Source: a candidate division BRC1 bacterium HGW-BRC1-1
Lineage (GTDB): Bacteria; Sumerlaeota; Sumerlaeia; Sumerlaeales; Sumerlaeaceae
Reading direction: 5' to 3'
Length of the DNA stretch: 64,000 nucleotides
Assembly (NCBI GenBank): GCA_002842095.1
Contig: PHCB01000008.1
Location: 1-64,000 of the forward strand
Positions 7,784 through 16,362 of the stretch are shown here, piece after piece. The stretch's first letter is position 1; each line of letters opens with the position of its first letter. The translations under genes were made by a program, and so were the position numbers. The notes under the pieces are model-generated. The model was given only the letters and a program-made list of their open reading frames with translations, had not been told where the DNA came from and searched no databases.

Positions 7784-8298
7784 TGCTTCTTTTTGTCTTT
7801 CTCGACATTCTGGTGCTGGGGGTGTTGGGGGCGGCCTTGTGGAAAATTTCGCGGCTGCGCACGCCTGATCTTTACTCGAAGCGCAAAGCGTCGTTGTATG
7901 TGGTGTCTGCGTTTATATGCGTTATCTTAATGTTAATTTTGAATGTTGGGGTGATGGTTCAGGATCGCGCCGGGACGAATCTTTTCCTGCCGGGAACCGT
8001 GGCCACCAAGGCGCGCGTGTGGGTGCAGGCTAACGGCAACCCGCCCCCGCAGTCCGATGATGTGGGGCGCAATATCAAGATCGTCGGGGCGGGGATTGAT
8101 TTCTACCAAACCTACAAAAACCGCATCCCGCAGGAGATCGCCACTCGCATGGAACCTGCCGCCAAGTTGGAGTCCACCGTTACGCGTCTGTTGTCGCCGG
8201 CGGAAGAAAGAAGCTATTTCGAGGCAGCGCAGACTTTCGTCAATGCGATTGGCTCGCTGGTGCCACCGACTGAGGCTGAGGAAACCGTTAAACCCTGA
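7783..8298 (+). CDS. Two-helix membrane protein of unknown function
   Basis: 171 aa. Transmembrane helices at about 2-22 and 38-58 (LYVVSAFICVILMLILNVGVMV), then a soluble region of about 110 residues with no recognised motif. The ATG overlaps the trpA stop codon (TGATG), so it is probably translated by reinitiation from trpA. It is convergent with the RlpA-like gene. Function unknown; the link to tryptophan synthesis may be positional only. Confidence 0.75.
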   Translation: MLLFVFLDILVLGVLGAALWKISRLRTPDLYSKRKASLYVVSAFICVILMLILNVGVMVQDRAGTNLFLPGTVATKARVWVQANGNPPPQSDDVGRNIKIVGAGIDFYQTYKNRIPQEIATRMEPAAKLESTVTRLLSPAEERSYFEAAQTFVNAIGSLVPPTEAEETVKP

Positions 8299-8322
8299 GG
8301 ATCGGCGGGGTAACGCAGGGCG

Positions 8323-9033
8323 TTATTGCCCGGCCATCTTGAGGACTTCCAGCTTCACCGACGCAATGCCGCGGCTTATCATGCCTAATTGTGAGGCGGC
8401 ACCTTTGGAGAGGTCGATAATTCGTCCCTCACGGAACGGGCCGCGATTGTTCACGCGAACCACTGTTTCCTGTCCATTGTTAAGGTTGGTAACCTTGACC
8501 ATGGTGCCGAAGGGGAGGGTCCGATGCGCGGCGGTCTGCGAGTTCATGTCGTAGGTCTCTCCATTGGCGGTCTTGCCACCGTGGAAATCGGAACCGTACC
8601 AGGAAGCCTTGCCGGATTGCAGCAAGCCCGTGGACATATAAGATGGCTTGGAGGAGGAAGCCGGCTTTACCATCTTGCTCAGGGAGAATCCCGACCGAGA
8701 ATTGGAAACCTGTTGGGCAGACACTTTGTTGGTCTGCGTGCTGCGGGGGGTAGCCACTTTGGATGTGGATTTGGCGGGCCTTTGATAGAAGACCCGGCCC
8801 GTTGCCTGAGGCTGTTCATTCGATGCCACGGCTTTGGGAGTCCCAAAACGGGGGATCGACGGAGCTTCAAAGGCGAGTCCTTGACGGCTGGTGAAGCGGG
8901 GAGTGCGGGTGGTCGATGTAGCAGTTTTGGATCCATCAGTGGACTGCGTTTCAGCCGACGCCGGAGAGGCGATGACCATGGCGGCAAGGATCGCAGACCC
9001 GAATACAATCTGCCCTGCCTTACAAATCTTCAT
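8323..9033 (-). CDS. RlpA-like double-psi beta-barrel protein, altered active-site motif
   Basis: 236 aa. Signal peptide (MKICKAGQIVF to SPASA), a Ser/Thr/Lys-rich linker (about 28-138), then an RlpA-type double-psi beta-barrel: GKASWYGSDFHG, TANGE (E159), TAAH (H170), LPFGTMVKVTNL and VNNRGPF. No SPOR domain follows. RlpA proteins cleave denuded peptidoglycan strands at the septum, and the usual motif is VNDRGPF. Here the Asp is Asn (N196, codon 8446-8448), so catalysis may be lost while sugar binding remains. The inner ATG at 9033 is chosen because it begins a normal signal peptide; the frame extends to 9273 without support. It may act only as a wall-binding protein. Confidence 0.85.
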   Translation of the reverse strand: MKICKAGQIVFGSAILAAMVIASPASAETQSTDGSKTATSTTRTPRFTSRQGLAFEAPSIPRFGTPKAVASNEQPQATGRVFYQRPAKSTSKVATPRSTQTNKVSAQQVSNSRSGFSLSKMVKPASSSKPSYMSTGLLQSGKASWYGSDFHGGKTANGETYDMNSQTAAHRTLPFGTMVKVTNLNNGQETVVRVNNRGPFREGRIIDLSKGAASQLGMISRGIASVKLEVLKMAGQ

Positions 9034-9259
9034 GGTTGGAACGTTTCTCCCGTTTTGGTTTCGTTTCATACTTCGCGGTTGGGTTAGGGGAAAAGAGGGC
9101 GCAGGGTAAAGAAAAAAGTGGATTAATGAACATCGGTATTGGTTGGTCAATTCGGAATTCTGCTTGTTAATCAACTTGTTGGGTTCCCGGGGTGAGTGTT
9201 TCGAAGAGGAGAGCTTGGGCTGTGAGTCCGTAAATGGGCCGAATATCATTCCTTCGAGT

Positions 9260-10084
9260 ATGCTTTTGTGCATGGTGGCAGGTCACGATCCATACGATCC
9301 TTTGCTTGAGCATCTGGCGGATAAACCGGATGCCATGGATTACTCCATCCCCGGCGATCTGATACTTCTCTTCGGTCCGCCAGAAGCGAAACAGCCGCCC
9401 CTGCAAGGAGAGCCGACCGCCGAGCATCCTTCTCCGTGGAGGAAGATCATCGTCCTCACGCCCCGGCACCGTCGCGACTGGTACGATGGTGAAGAACTGA
9501 ACGATTATCTATTGCCGGAGGGGGCCACGGCCTGCGTCAGATTTCGCGGGGCGGATTACGATGTGACGCAGGTTGCGCCGCGCGGGTCGGCGGTGGCGTA
9601 CGAACTTCGACCGGCGGACCCCTCGCGCCTGGCGCGGCGGCTGGTTGAGTATAGTCGCTCGGCGGAGCTTCACCGGCGGGCAAGCGGGCGGGCCTTTCGG
9701 CGTGCGATGTTCTTCGCCCGCTTTCTCTGGCCGCTCTATCCATTGCTCGGGGCTTTGCCCATTGAATGGCAAACCTCCCTGGGGACGCGGGTGCCGATAG
9801 ATGTTCAGCGCATGGTTGACGTTAATCTTGTCTCGCAGGCCACGGTGGGGATCGGCCTGCTTTTTTGGCAGACAGTTCTGTTCCCGCTGGGTGCGTTCAT
9901 CAGTTCTGCTGCGCAAGGCTCGGCCCCTCCGGAGGCAACCCATCCCTATCTTTGGGTTGTCCTTGGATCGGTTTTGCTAATTGATGCCCTGATCCGCTGG
10001 CGTCTGGCCTCCAGAACCAGACGACTGACTGGCTTTATACCGGTCGAGCTGTTGTGGAGGGTGGTGGCGGGCAAGGATGAATGA
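9260..10084 (+). CDS. Membrane protein of unknown function
   Basis: About 274 aa. A soluble N-terminal part of roughly 140 residues is followed by a segment with three likely membrane helices (ATVGIGLLFWQTVLFPLGAFI; YLWVVLGSVLLIDALI; possibly MFFARFLWPLYPLLGALPI). The frame extends to 9143, but ATG 9260 or the nearby ATG 9272 is more plausible because the extra N-terminus looks untranslated. It is divergent from the RlpA-like gene and 42 bp upstream of the HD hydrolase. No family recognised. Confidence 0.65.
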   Translation: MLLCMVAGHDPYDPLLEHLADKPDAMDYSIPGDLILLFGPPEAKQPPLQGEPTAEHPSPWRKIIVLTPRHRRDWYDGEELNDYLLPEGATACVRFRGADYDVTQVAPRGSAVAYELRPADPSRLARRLVEYSRSAELHRRASGRAFRRAMFFARFLWPLYPLLGALPIEWQTSLGTRVPIDVQRMVDVNLVSQATVGIGLLFWQTVLFPLGAFISSAAQGSAPPEATHPYLWVVLGSVLLIDALIRWRLASRTRRLTGFIPVELLWRVVAGKDE

Positions 10085-10126
10085 GCGTCGCCGGCCGTCA
10101 TTTCACAAAAATCAAGAGAGGTGATC

Positions 10127-10720
10127 ATGCAGACCAACTATATTGAGCACGCACGCAATACGCTTTTTACCTATTGTCGGGCACGCTGCGGGGGAGATGA
10201 TGCGGTGCGCCGGGCTGTGGAGATGGCGGAGGTTTCACACCGGGGACAGACCCGCGACGGGGGAGAAGACTATATTATACACCCGTTGCGTGTGGCGACG
10301 CACTTTGTTGTCTTCGCGGGGGAGCCCCTGCAGGAGCAGGTTTGCGCTGCGGTGTTGCACGATGTTCTGGAAGACGACCCGTTGATGAGCACAGAGCAAT
10401 TGAAGGCGGGGTTCGGGCCCGCCGTAGCAGACGCCGTCCGCCTGTTGTCGCGCAAAACGCCCGACTCGGAAATCTCCGTGGATGCTTACCGGGAGGGACT
10501 GATGAAGGCTCCCAATTATGTGCAGGTCATCAAGTTGTGTGATCGTCTGGACAATGTTCTCAGCCTTTACACTTGTCCTGATTCCCGGAAAGTCGCCCGT
10601 TATCTCGATCAGACGGTGGCGTTTTTCACGCTTCTCGCCCAGGCTGCAGGCCGTGATGATCTTCTGTCCCTGATACTTGATGAGATAAAGCGGGTGCGTG
10701 GGCAGGTTTGCGGCCTATAA
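10127..10720 (+). CDS. HD-domain hydrolase, RelA/SpoT hydrolase-like (Mesh1/SAH type)
   Basis: About 197 aa, the size of stand-alone alarmone hydrolases. Motifs run in RelA/SpoT hydrolase order: A-HRGQTRDGGEDYIIHPLRVA (first His), AAVLHDVLEDD (the HD pair followed by ED) and IKLCDRLDNV (Asp). No synthetase, TGS or ACT domain is present. The predicted reaction is Mn-dependent removal of the 3'-pyrophosphate from (p)ppGpp or a related nucleotide. The Ser/Thr/Glu loop differs enough that another nucleotide substrate is possible. ATG 10127 is chosen with SD GAGAGG 6 nt upstream. Confidence 0.83.
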   Translation: MQTNYIEHARNTLFTYCRARCGGDDAVRRAVEMAEVSHRGQTRDGGEDYIIHPLRVATHFVVFAGEPLQEQVCAAVLHDVLEDDPLMSTEQLKAGFGPAVADAVRLLSRKTPDSEISVDAYREGLMKAPNYVQVIKLCDRLDNVLSLYTCPDSRKVARYLDQTVAFFTLLAQAAGRDDLLSLILDEIKRVRGQVCGL

Positions 10721-10809
10721 CCCATTGTTTGAAAAGCATTGACCTAATGATTCCTGTTGGTAATGTTTCGCTCCGTATCATGACACTAAATCAGGAGAGT
10801 TTTTCACGC

Positions 10810-11346
10810 ATGTCATTGTCCAGGTCCTTAGTTATCTCCGTATGTGTTTTGGGGTTGGCCGGTTGCTCCAGCACCACGAGCAATCTTGGCTCCTCTTCTC
10901 CCGCTGCGGGACCCGGCATTTCGGGTGTTGCTCCCCCTCCCCCTGCGGCATCTTCGTCGATCACGGTTGCGCCGGCGGAAATGTATAATCTGGGCGGCAG
11001 GCGGCCTACCGCCAAGGCGCCGGATTCAGGGAAAAGTGCCAAATCCACCGCAGTGGCCAAGGCCGCTGTAAAACCCGAGCCGAAAGCTGTCGCGGAAAAA
11101 GCGGTTGCCGAGGCACCAGCCCCGTCTGCGCCGGTTGCAAAGTCTGCGCCCCCCGCAGACGATTATATGGACGACGCCGGGTTGCTTGCAGCTCCGGTGC
11201 GCAAGGGTGCCGGCGATGCAAAGTCGGAACCCTCGGCCCCCGCGCCTCAATCGTCTGTTGCCCCGAGCGGTGGAAAGTCTGCCGAAATTATGCCGGTCAG
11301 TCTACCGGCGGTGGAACCCAAATTGGATGCCCGTTTCAGCAGCTGA
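10810..11346 (+). CDS. Low-complexity lipoprotein
   Basis: 178 aa. Lipoprotein signal peptide MSLSRSLVISVCVLGLAGC with the lipidated Cys at 19, followed by Ala/Pro/Ser/Lys-rich sequence with no recognisable fold (repeated KAVAEKAVAEAPAPSAP type segments). It is probably a disordered envelope lipoprotein. ATG 10810 has AGGAGA upstream; longer frames would bury the signal peptide. A strong rho-independent terminator follows at 11395-11434. Confidence 0.75.
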   Translation: MSLSRSLVISVCVLGLAGCSSTTSNLGSSSPAAGPGISGVAPPPPAASSSITVAPAEMYNLGGRRPTAKAPDSGKSAKSTAVAKAAVKPEPKAVAEKAVAEAPAPSAPVAKSAPPADDYMDDAGLLAAPVRKGAGDAKSEPSAPAPQSSVAPSGGKSAEIMPVSLPAVEPKLDARFSS

Positions 11347-11394
11347 AAGCTAATCTCTTCCGGGGGATTGTGTAGAGAGCCATTAATAATGTCG

Positions 11395-11434
11395 CCCTTT
11401 CGAGATGCTTGAATCTCGAAAGGGTGCTTTTTTG
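11395..11434 (+). terminator. Rho-independent terminator after lipoprotein gene
   Basis: Perfect 12-bp stem CCCTTTCGAGAT / ATCTCGAAAGGG with a 6-nt loop (GCTTGA), followed by TGCTTTTTTG. Confidence 0.92.
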
Positions 11435-11523
11435 TTGGTCAACAAGACTTGACGAATAATTTCCCGTTCTTCTAACATCCCTCTGCGCGTGGTGTTTTAT
11501 CGTTCACGAAGGTAGGGTTGTTC

Positions 11524-11925
11524 ATGGTCTGGTTGATGCGCGTAGCAATGATTTTGATGTTGGGAAGTTTTGGCATTTCGCTCGTGCGGGCTGAGGTGAG
11601 CGATTTCCCAACGCCCGACATAGAGATCTGGCTGTCCGAGGGGATCGGCCGTTTCGGCGATTTCGAGTTCAGTGTGCTTGGGGGAAAACCCGACCACCCC
11701 ACGCCCAGGGGGGCTTTCCAGATTGAATGGAAAAGCCGTAGCTGGTGGTCGAAACAGTTCAATGCGCCCATGCCCTATTCCCAGTTTTTCAGCGGGGGCT
11801 CTGCCATTCACGAAGGCAGCTTGAGCTACATGAGCCACGGTTGTCTCCATGTCAGCAAATCCGCTGCACGGTATCTTTATTACGCCACCCGTGAGAAGAC
11901 CACCCGGGTTTTCGTCTACCCTTGA
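11524..11925 (+). CDS. Small L,D-transpeptidase (YkuD-fold) protein
   Basis: 133 aa. An N-terminal signal sequence (MVWLMRVAMILMLGSFGISLVRA) precedes a compact YkuD-like catalytic core: TPRGAFQIEWK, AIHEGSLSYMSHGCLHVSKSAA, with His96 and catalytic Cys107 in SHGC. L,D-transpeptidases make 3-3 peptidoglycan crosslinks or attach proteins to the wall. The domain is shorter than usual and lacks the common R after SHGC(I/L)R (His here), so substrate range may differ. ATG 11524 has AGGTAGGG 6 nt upstream. Confidence 0.82.
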   Translation: MVWLMRVAMILMLGSFGISLVRAEVSDFPTPDIEIWLSEGIGRFGDFEFSVLGGKPDHPTPRGAFQIEWKSRSWWSKQFNAPMPYSQFFSGGSAIHEGSLSYMSHGCLHVSKSAARYLYYATREKTTRVFVYP

Positions 11926-12025
11926 CGCGGTTATGAATCGGCTGTTGAGTGCGTGGAGCATTGTCTGGGGCCGGGGAATTTCAAACTCCGCGCATGGACT
12001 ACGTTCAGTCAGGTAGAAGCGATTC

Positions 12026-15000
12026 GTGGATTTCGTACACCTTCACGTTCATAGCCATTATTCGATGGAAGACGGCGTTGCCTCGGTCACCGACCTTGCG
12101 CAGCGCGCTCGCAGTTTGGGCATGCGCGCACTTGCCCTCACCGATCACAACACCCTGGCTGGTGTGATCCCTTTCTCCCGCGCCTGTAACGAGGCGGGTG
12201 TTCGACCGATCATCGGCTGTGAGCTGGACGTTGCCGCCTTCGACGCCAAAGTTGCCACGTATTCGCATTACCGCATGGTGGTGTTGTGCCAGACGGAGTT
12301 GGGTTACAGGAACCTGGTCTGGCTGGTGGCTCGTGCCCATGCGAATGTTACCGCGAGGCAGAGCCGGCCCCTGCTGCGTTTCGATGACCTGAAAAACCAC
12401 GCGGCGGGTCTTCTGGTTCTTACGGGAGGCATGAACACCGAACTCTATCATCTGCTCGAGGCAGGGCGACTTGATGAAACCGAGTCCCACGTGGCCGAGT
12501 TGGTGCGCATATTCGAGCGGGCCAACGTGGTGTTTGAGGTACAGGATTTTGCCCAGCCACGACAAAAGGAAATAAACCGCCAGATTTTCGACCTCGCGGA
12601 ATTTCTCTCGATGCGGATCGTCGCCACGAACGACGTGCATTACCTGCGTCCCGAAGACGGGGTTTGTTTCGATTTCCTGAAGGGGGAACGACCGCCGACG
12701 TTCTGGGATTTCTCCGCCGCCCGCAGTCCGGAGTCCACGCGGCACCTAGCCACCAGCGATGAGATGCGTCGTCGTTTCCACTCCATGGCCAAGGCGTGTT
12801 TCGCCACCAACGAGATCGCGGAGTTGTGTGGCTTCCAGTTGAATTTTCACAAGCGCCGCTTTCCCGTTCAGGATTTCGTACGCGGGTTCGATGCGGATTC
12901 CTTCCTGTGGGACCTGACTTTTCGAGAGGCGCGCTCGCGCTACACGCAACTGAGCAACGAGATGAAGGACCGTCTCAACCTCGAGTTCGAAACCATTAAA
13001 GCAGAGGGGCTTTCCAACAACATTATGTTGCTGTGGAACGTGGCTCAGTACTGCCGCCAGAATGGCATCCACATGGGCGTGGGCCGGGGGAATATGATTT
13101 CGAGCCTGGTCGCCTATATCCTCGGTATAACGCAGATCAACCCCATGGATTACAAACTACGTTTTCTTGGGTTCGATGAGGATGAATCGGACAAGCCGGG
13201 GGAGAGGGCGCGGAGCCGCTGCCTTACGGTGGAAATCTCGAAGAAGCACACGAAGGAACTCATGGAGTTTCTGCGACAGGCGATCGGTCCCGATTCCGTA
13301 AGCGCCGTGGGCAAATATGCGCCGATGTCGCGGACCTCGCTGGCAAAGGATATCTGCAACTGGTTCAATTGCTCGACTACCATTCTGGATAAGATGGTGG
13401 ATCATCCCCGCGATGGGTACGGACGTCTTCCGGAACTCGAAAAATATTTTCCTCCAAAGCGTGGGGATGGTGTGGCGCTGCCGCATCCGGGTCTGATCAG
13501 TTTCATGCTTTCGCGACTGCTGCCCAGACCGAGGGTGCTGGATGTGATGAGCAATCACATCGCGTTGTCGGGGGAGAATCTGAACAATCTCGTCCCGCGT
13601 CAGGAAGCTTGCGATGAGATGGTCACGCAATTCGACGCCGCAGCGCTGGACGCTCTCAACATCCCCCGGTTGCTGATCGAGCCGCACCCACTACTGAACA
13701 TCATCGATTCCGCAACCGTTTGGGTCCATAAGGAAGACAATCCCAATTTTGACCCGGACAAAATTAATCTGGATGATAGCCCGACCTATGACCTTCTGTC
13801 CGAGGGACGCACGAACGGGATAGGCCCGTTCCATTCGATTTCGTTGAAGTCGTTGCTGCGCATGCACCATCCGCGGAACTTCATGGGGTTGATGAAACTC
13901 AAGAGCATGGACCGCACCGCGGCAGCGGATCACGAACCCGACGTGCGCGATCATGTGCCGGATTGTCTGCTCACGTATCGTTGCGCCTTCATCAAAGCCC
14001 ACTTCTCCCGCAGCTTTATGGCCGCATTGCTCACGCACACCCACGATGAAGACTGGAAACGGTTCACGCTTGTGCTGCGCGAGGCAAAGCAGATGAACCT
14101 CCAGATTCTGCCGCCCGACATCAACCGCAGCCAATACGAATTTTCCCACGAGCACAAAGCCATTCGCACCGGGTTGAAGGTCATCAACGGGTTGGGTTTG
14201 AAGACCTATGCCGAAATCGAACGGGTTCGGAAAAGCGGCGACTTCAACGATCTGGTCGAGCTTGTGCGCCGCACCGATGGGAGACTGGTCAATTCTTCTG
14301 TGCTGGGTAATCTTGTAAAGGCCGGTGCCCTGGATTGCTTCGGTTTCTACCGGTCCCAAATGTTGGCGATGATTGCCGAGGGGCTGAAGGTGGGCCGCGA
14401 AGATGGTTCCCAGACGAACCTTTTTGATCTGAGTGCCGACAAGGATTTCTTAAACGGTATCGACCCGCCCAACATTCCCGAAATGTCGCCGCCGGATATG
14501 ATGCGTAACGAGATCGCGGCCACCGGTTATTGCATTTCCGAGGACCAGTTGCATCTCTACAGCGATCTGATGCGACGATGCCGGGCCCTTCCCCCCACGG
14601 GGCTTACACCGCGCATGGTGGACAGCGAAGTCCACATTGCCGGTTTTCTGGATCACGTGGAAACGGAAAGCTTCCTCACCATGGAAGACCGCGAACAGGT
14701 CCTGTTGGATTTGGAAGGCCACGTGGTCAGCATGCCCCGCAAGGCAGCGAATCTTTATGCGAAGGCATTGGTGGCCAACGCTCCCGTGTTGGTGGGCGGC
14801 ACCGTGAAACGGCGCAAGGACGAGATCTACCTCAAGGGCGTAACTGCTTTCACGCTGCGCATGGTTCAGCAGATGAGCGAAGAAGTGCTGAAGATGGAGT
14901 TGAACCTTGAGGGGGAGGATATACGAACGCTGCTCTTCATTCGGCGCCTGGTGAAACTCCATCGAGGCGGCGCCACCGGGGTGACCATTATCAATGAGCC

Positions 15001-15244
15001 CTCGGGGTGGTTGGCCCGCATGTTGGCGCAATCGATTCGCAAAACGCCGGTCTTCTTCAGCCCGCCTGTTTATTACGCTCTGAAGAAGATTCTTTCCGAG
15101 GAGCGCATCGCTTTGGAGGCCGGCGAAAACGCTGATCCGGATCTGCTCCATGCGCTGTCGCCCTCGCGCTTCCCGCGCACGTCGGAAAATATAACCGCCG
15201 CCATCAAGATCATCGATCCGGCCGCGGTGGTGGATGTTTATTAG
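12026..15244 (+). CDS. DnaE-family protein (DNA polymerase III alpha homolog) with lost polymerase active site
   Basis: 1072 aa. The PHP domain is intact (HLHVHSHYS at 5-13, LTDH 38-41, IIGCE 62-66, VATNDVHYL 199-207). The DnaE palm landmark GVGRGN is at 351-356. The usual PDIDIDF, which holds two catalytic Asp, is replaced by RCLTVEI (398-404). The third Asp, in GLLKFDFLGL, falls in NIPRLLIEPH (545-554) and is absent. The conserved RPGPM element is also missing (KSMDRTAA). A helix-hairpin-helix region (about 716-770), clamp-binding motif QTNLF (796-800) and an OB-like C-terminus (about 865-960) remain. No frameshift or stop occurs. Length is close to DnaE2/ImuC, but imuA/imuB are not adjacent. 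GTG start. Likely a structural, clamp-associated protein rather than a polymerase. Confidence 0.9.
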   Translation: MDFVHLHVHSHYSMEDGVASVTDLAQRARSLGMRALALTDHNTLAGVIPFSRACNEAGVRPIIGCELDVAAFDAKVATYSHYRMVVLCQTELGYRNLVWLVARAHANVTARQSRPLLRFDDLKNHAAGLLVLTGGMNTELYHLLEAGRLDETESHVAELVRIFERANVVFEVQDFAQPRQKEINRQIFDLAEFLSMRIVATNDVHYLRPEDGVCFDFLKGERPPTFWDFSAARSPESTRHLATSDEMRRRFHSMAKACFATNEIAELCGFQLNFHKRRFPVQDFVRGFDADSFLWDLTFREARSRYTQLSNEMKDRLNLEFETIKAEGLSNNIMLLWNVAQYCRQNGIHMGVGRGNMISSLVAYILGITQINPMDYKLRFLGFDEDESDKPGERARSRCLTVEISKKHTKELMEFLRQAIGPDSVSAVGKYAPMSRTSLAKDICNWFNCSTTILDKMVDHPRDGYGRLPELEKYFPPKRGDGVALPHPGLISFMLSRLLPRPRVLDVMSNHIALSGENLNNLVPRQEACDEMVTQFDAAALDALNIPRLLIEPHPLLNIIDSATVWVHKEDNPNFDPDKINLDDSPTYDLLSEGRTNGIGPFHSISLKSLLRMHHPRNFMGLMKLKSMDRTAAADHEPDVRDHVPDCLLTYRCAFIKAHFSRSFMAALLTHTHDEDWKRFTLVLREAKQMNLQILPPDINRSQYEFSHEHKAIRTGLKVINGLGLKTYAEIERVRKSGDFNDLVELVRRTDGRLVNSSVLGNLVKAGALDCFGFYRSQMLAMIAEGLKVGREDGSQTNLFDLSADKDFLNGIDPPNIPEMSPPDMMRNEIAATGYCISEDQLHLYSDLMRRCRALPPTGLTPRMVDSEVHIAGFLDHVETESFLTMEDREQVLLDLEGHVVSMPRKAANLYAKALVANAPVLVGGTVKRRKDEIYLKGVTAFTLRMVQQMSEEVLKMELNLEGEDIRTLLFIRRLVKLHRGGATGVTIINEPSGWLARMLAQSIRKTPVFFSPPVYYALKKILSEERIALEAGENADPDLLHALSPSRFPRTSENITAAIKIIDPAAVVDVY

Positions 15245-15348
15245 GGGTTGAGGTTAGTGGTGACCGGTGGGGAATCCGTTTGCCCTGCTGCTGTAGTGTG
15301 GCACAAGACGCACCACCAACTTCAACGAACGATCATCAAGGAGCTTCC

Positions 15349-16011
15349 ATGCGACGCAAACTGAACATCCTGCTGGCTGTCAGCGTTCTGGGTATTGGCG
15401 GGTCAGCCGCAAATGCCGCCCCCTATGCCGTTTTCACCACTTCCGAGGGAACCTTCACCTGCGAACTTTTCGCCGATAAATCTCCCAAGACTGTGGAAAA
15501 TTTTGTTGGTTTGGCCAAGGGCACCAAGGAATGGCAACATCCCGGCACCAACGAAGTGATGAAAGACAAGTCGTTGTATAACGGCACGAAATTCCACCGC
15601 ACGATTTCCGGGTTTATGATTCAGGGCGGCGATCCCATGGGTACCGGACGCGGTGGCCCCGGCTACAAATTTGCAGATGAGTTCAGCGATCTTACCTTCG
15701 ACAAGCCGGGACTGCTGGCCATGGCCAATTCCGGACCCGGCACAAACGGTTCCCAGTTTTTCGTGACCGTGGGCCCGACGCCTCATCTCACCAACAAGCA
15801 CACGATTTTCGGCAAGGTCGTGAAAGGCATGGACGTTGTTTTCAAGATTTCCGAAATGCCGAGCGGCCCCAACGGCGAGGTGATTAAGCCCGTTATTTTG
15901 CAGACGGTTGAAATCGTCGATTCCTTGGACGGAGCAGCAGCCGCCCCCAAGAAAGACGAATCGAAAACAACTGCATCTGACAAGCCGACCTCCGCCCCCA
16001 AACCTGAGTAA
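15349..16011 (+). CDS. Exported cyclophilin-type peptidyl-prolyl cis-trans isomerase
   Basis: 220 aa. Signal peptide MRRKLNILLAVSVLGIGGSAANA, then a cyclophilin domain: FHRTISGFMIQGGDPMGTG, MANSGPGTNGSQFFVT and HTIFGKVVKGMDVV. Catalytic Arg (FHR) and the Q-F-F substrate pocket are present. A Lys/Ala/Pro-rich tail ends the protein. AAGGAG 6 nt before ATG 15349 fixes the start. Predicted periplasmic folding catalyst. Confidence 0.93.
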   Translation: MRRKLNILLAVSVLGIGGSAANAAPYAVFTTSEGTFTCELFADKSPKTVENFVGLAKGTKEWQHPGTNEVMKDKSLYNGTKFHRTISGFMIQGGDPMGTGRGGPGYKFADEFSDLTFDKPGLLAMANSGPGTNGSQFFVTVGPTPHLTNKHTIFGKVVKGMDVVFKISEMPSGPNGEVIKPVILQTVEIVDSLDGAAAAPKKDESKTTASDKPTSAPKPE

Positions 16012-16034
16012 TAAAAAGTAAACGGTTCAGATTT

Positions 16035-16086
16035 TCTCCGTGGTGTTGATCTGCCGGCAATTACCGGTCAGATCGCACCACGGAGA
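16035..16086. other. Long imperfect hairpin between cyclophilin and FmdB genes
   Basis: TCTCCGTGGTG, then GATCTG and CCGG, are mirrored after loop CAATTA by CCGG, CAGATC and CACCACGGAGA. That is about 22 paired bases with few interruptions. No T-run follows on the plus strand. It could stabilise the upstream mRNA, attenuate transcription or be a small mobile palindrome. Confidence 0.7.
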
Positions 16087-16111
16087 CCTCTGGATTTTCT
16101 GGAAAACGATT

Positions 16112-16348
16112 ATGCCTATTTACGAATATCGCTGCGAAGATTGCAGTGCGGAGTTTGAAACTTTGGTTTTCACGCCCCGCGATATCATGAGCATTGCATG
16201 TACCACTTGCGGTTCGGATAAGGTTTCCAAGCTCATGTCCGGCGCTTCCGTGATTCAGGGAGATTCGGGCGGAGGGTCTTGCGGTTCGGGGCCTTGCGAC
16301 TACAACCCCGGTAGCCACACCTGTGGCGGCGGATGCGGGTGCGGATAA
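16112..16348 (+). CDS. FmdB-family zinc ribbon protein
   Basis: 78 aa. Begins MPIYEYRCEDC as in the FmdB family, with two CxxC knuckles (C8/C11 and C30/C33) forming a zinc ribbon. The Gly/Cys-rich tail (GGGSCGSGPCDYNPGS to GGGCGCG) is typical of the family. FmdB proteins are small putative regulators of unsettled function. The frame is open further upstream, but the conserved N-terminus starts at ATG 16112. Confidence 0.9.
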   Translation: MPIYEYRCEDCSAEFETLVFTPRDIMSIACTTCGSDKVSKLMSGASVIQGDSGGGSCGSGPCDYNPGSHTCGGGCGCG

Positions 16349-16362
16349 TAAAGGACAAGATT

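Noticed and set aside
12026-15244. Annotation as an active DNA polymerase III alpha subunit or ImuC
   Set aside because: The catalytic aspartates and RPGPM element are missing and no imuA/imuB partner is adjacent.
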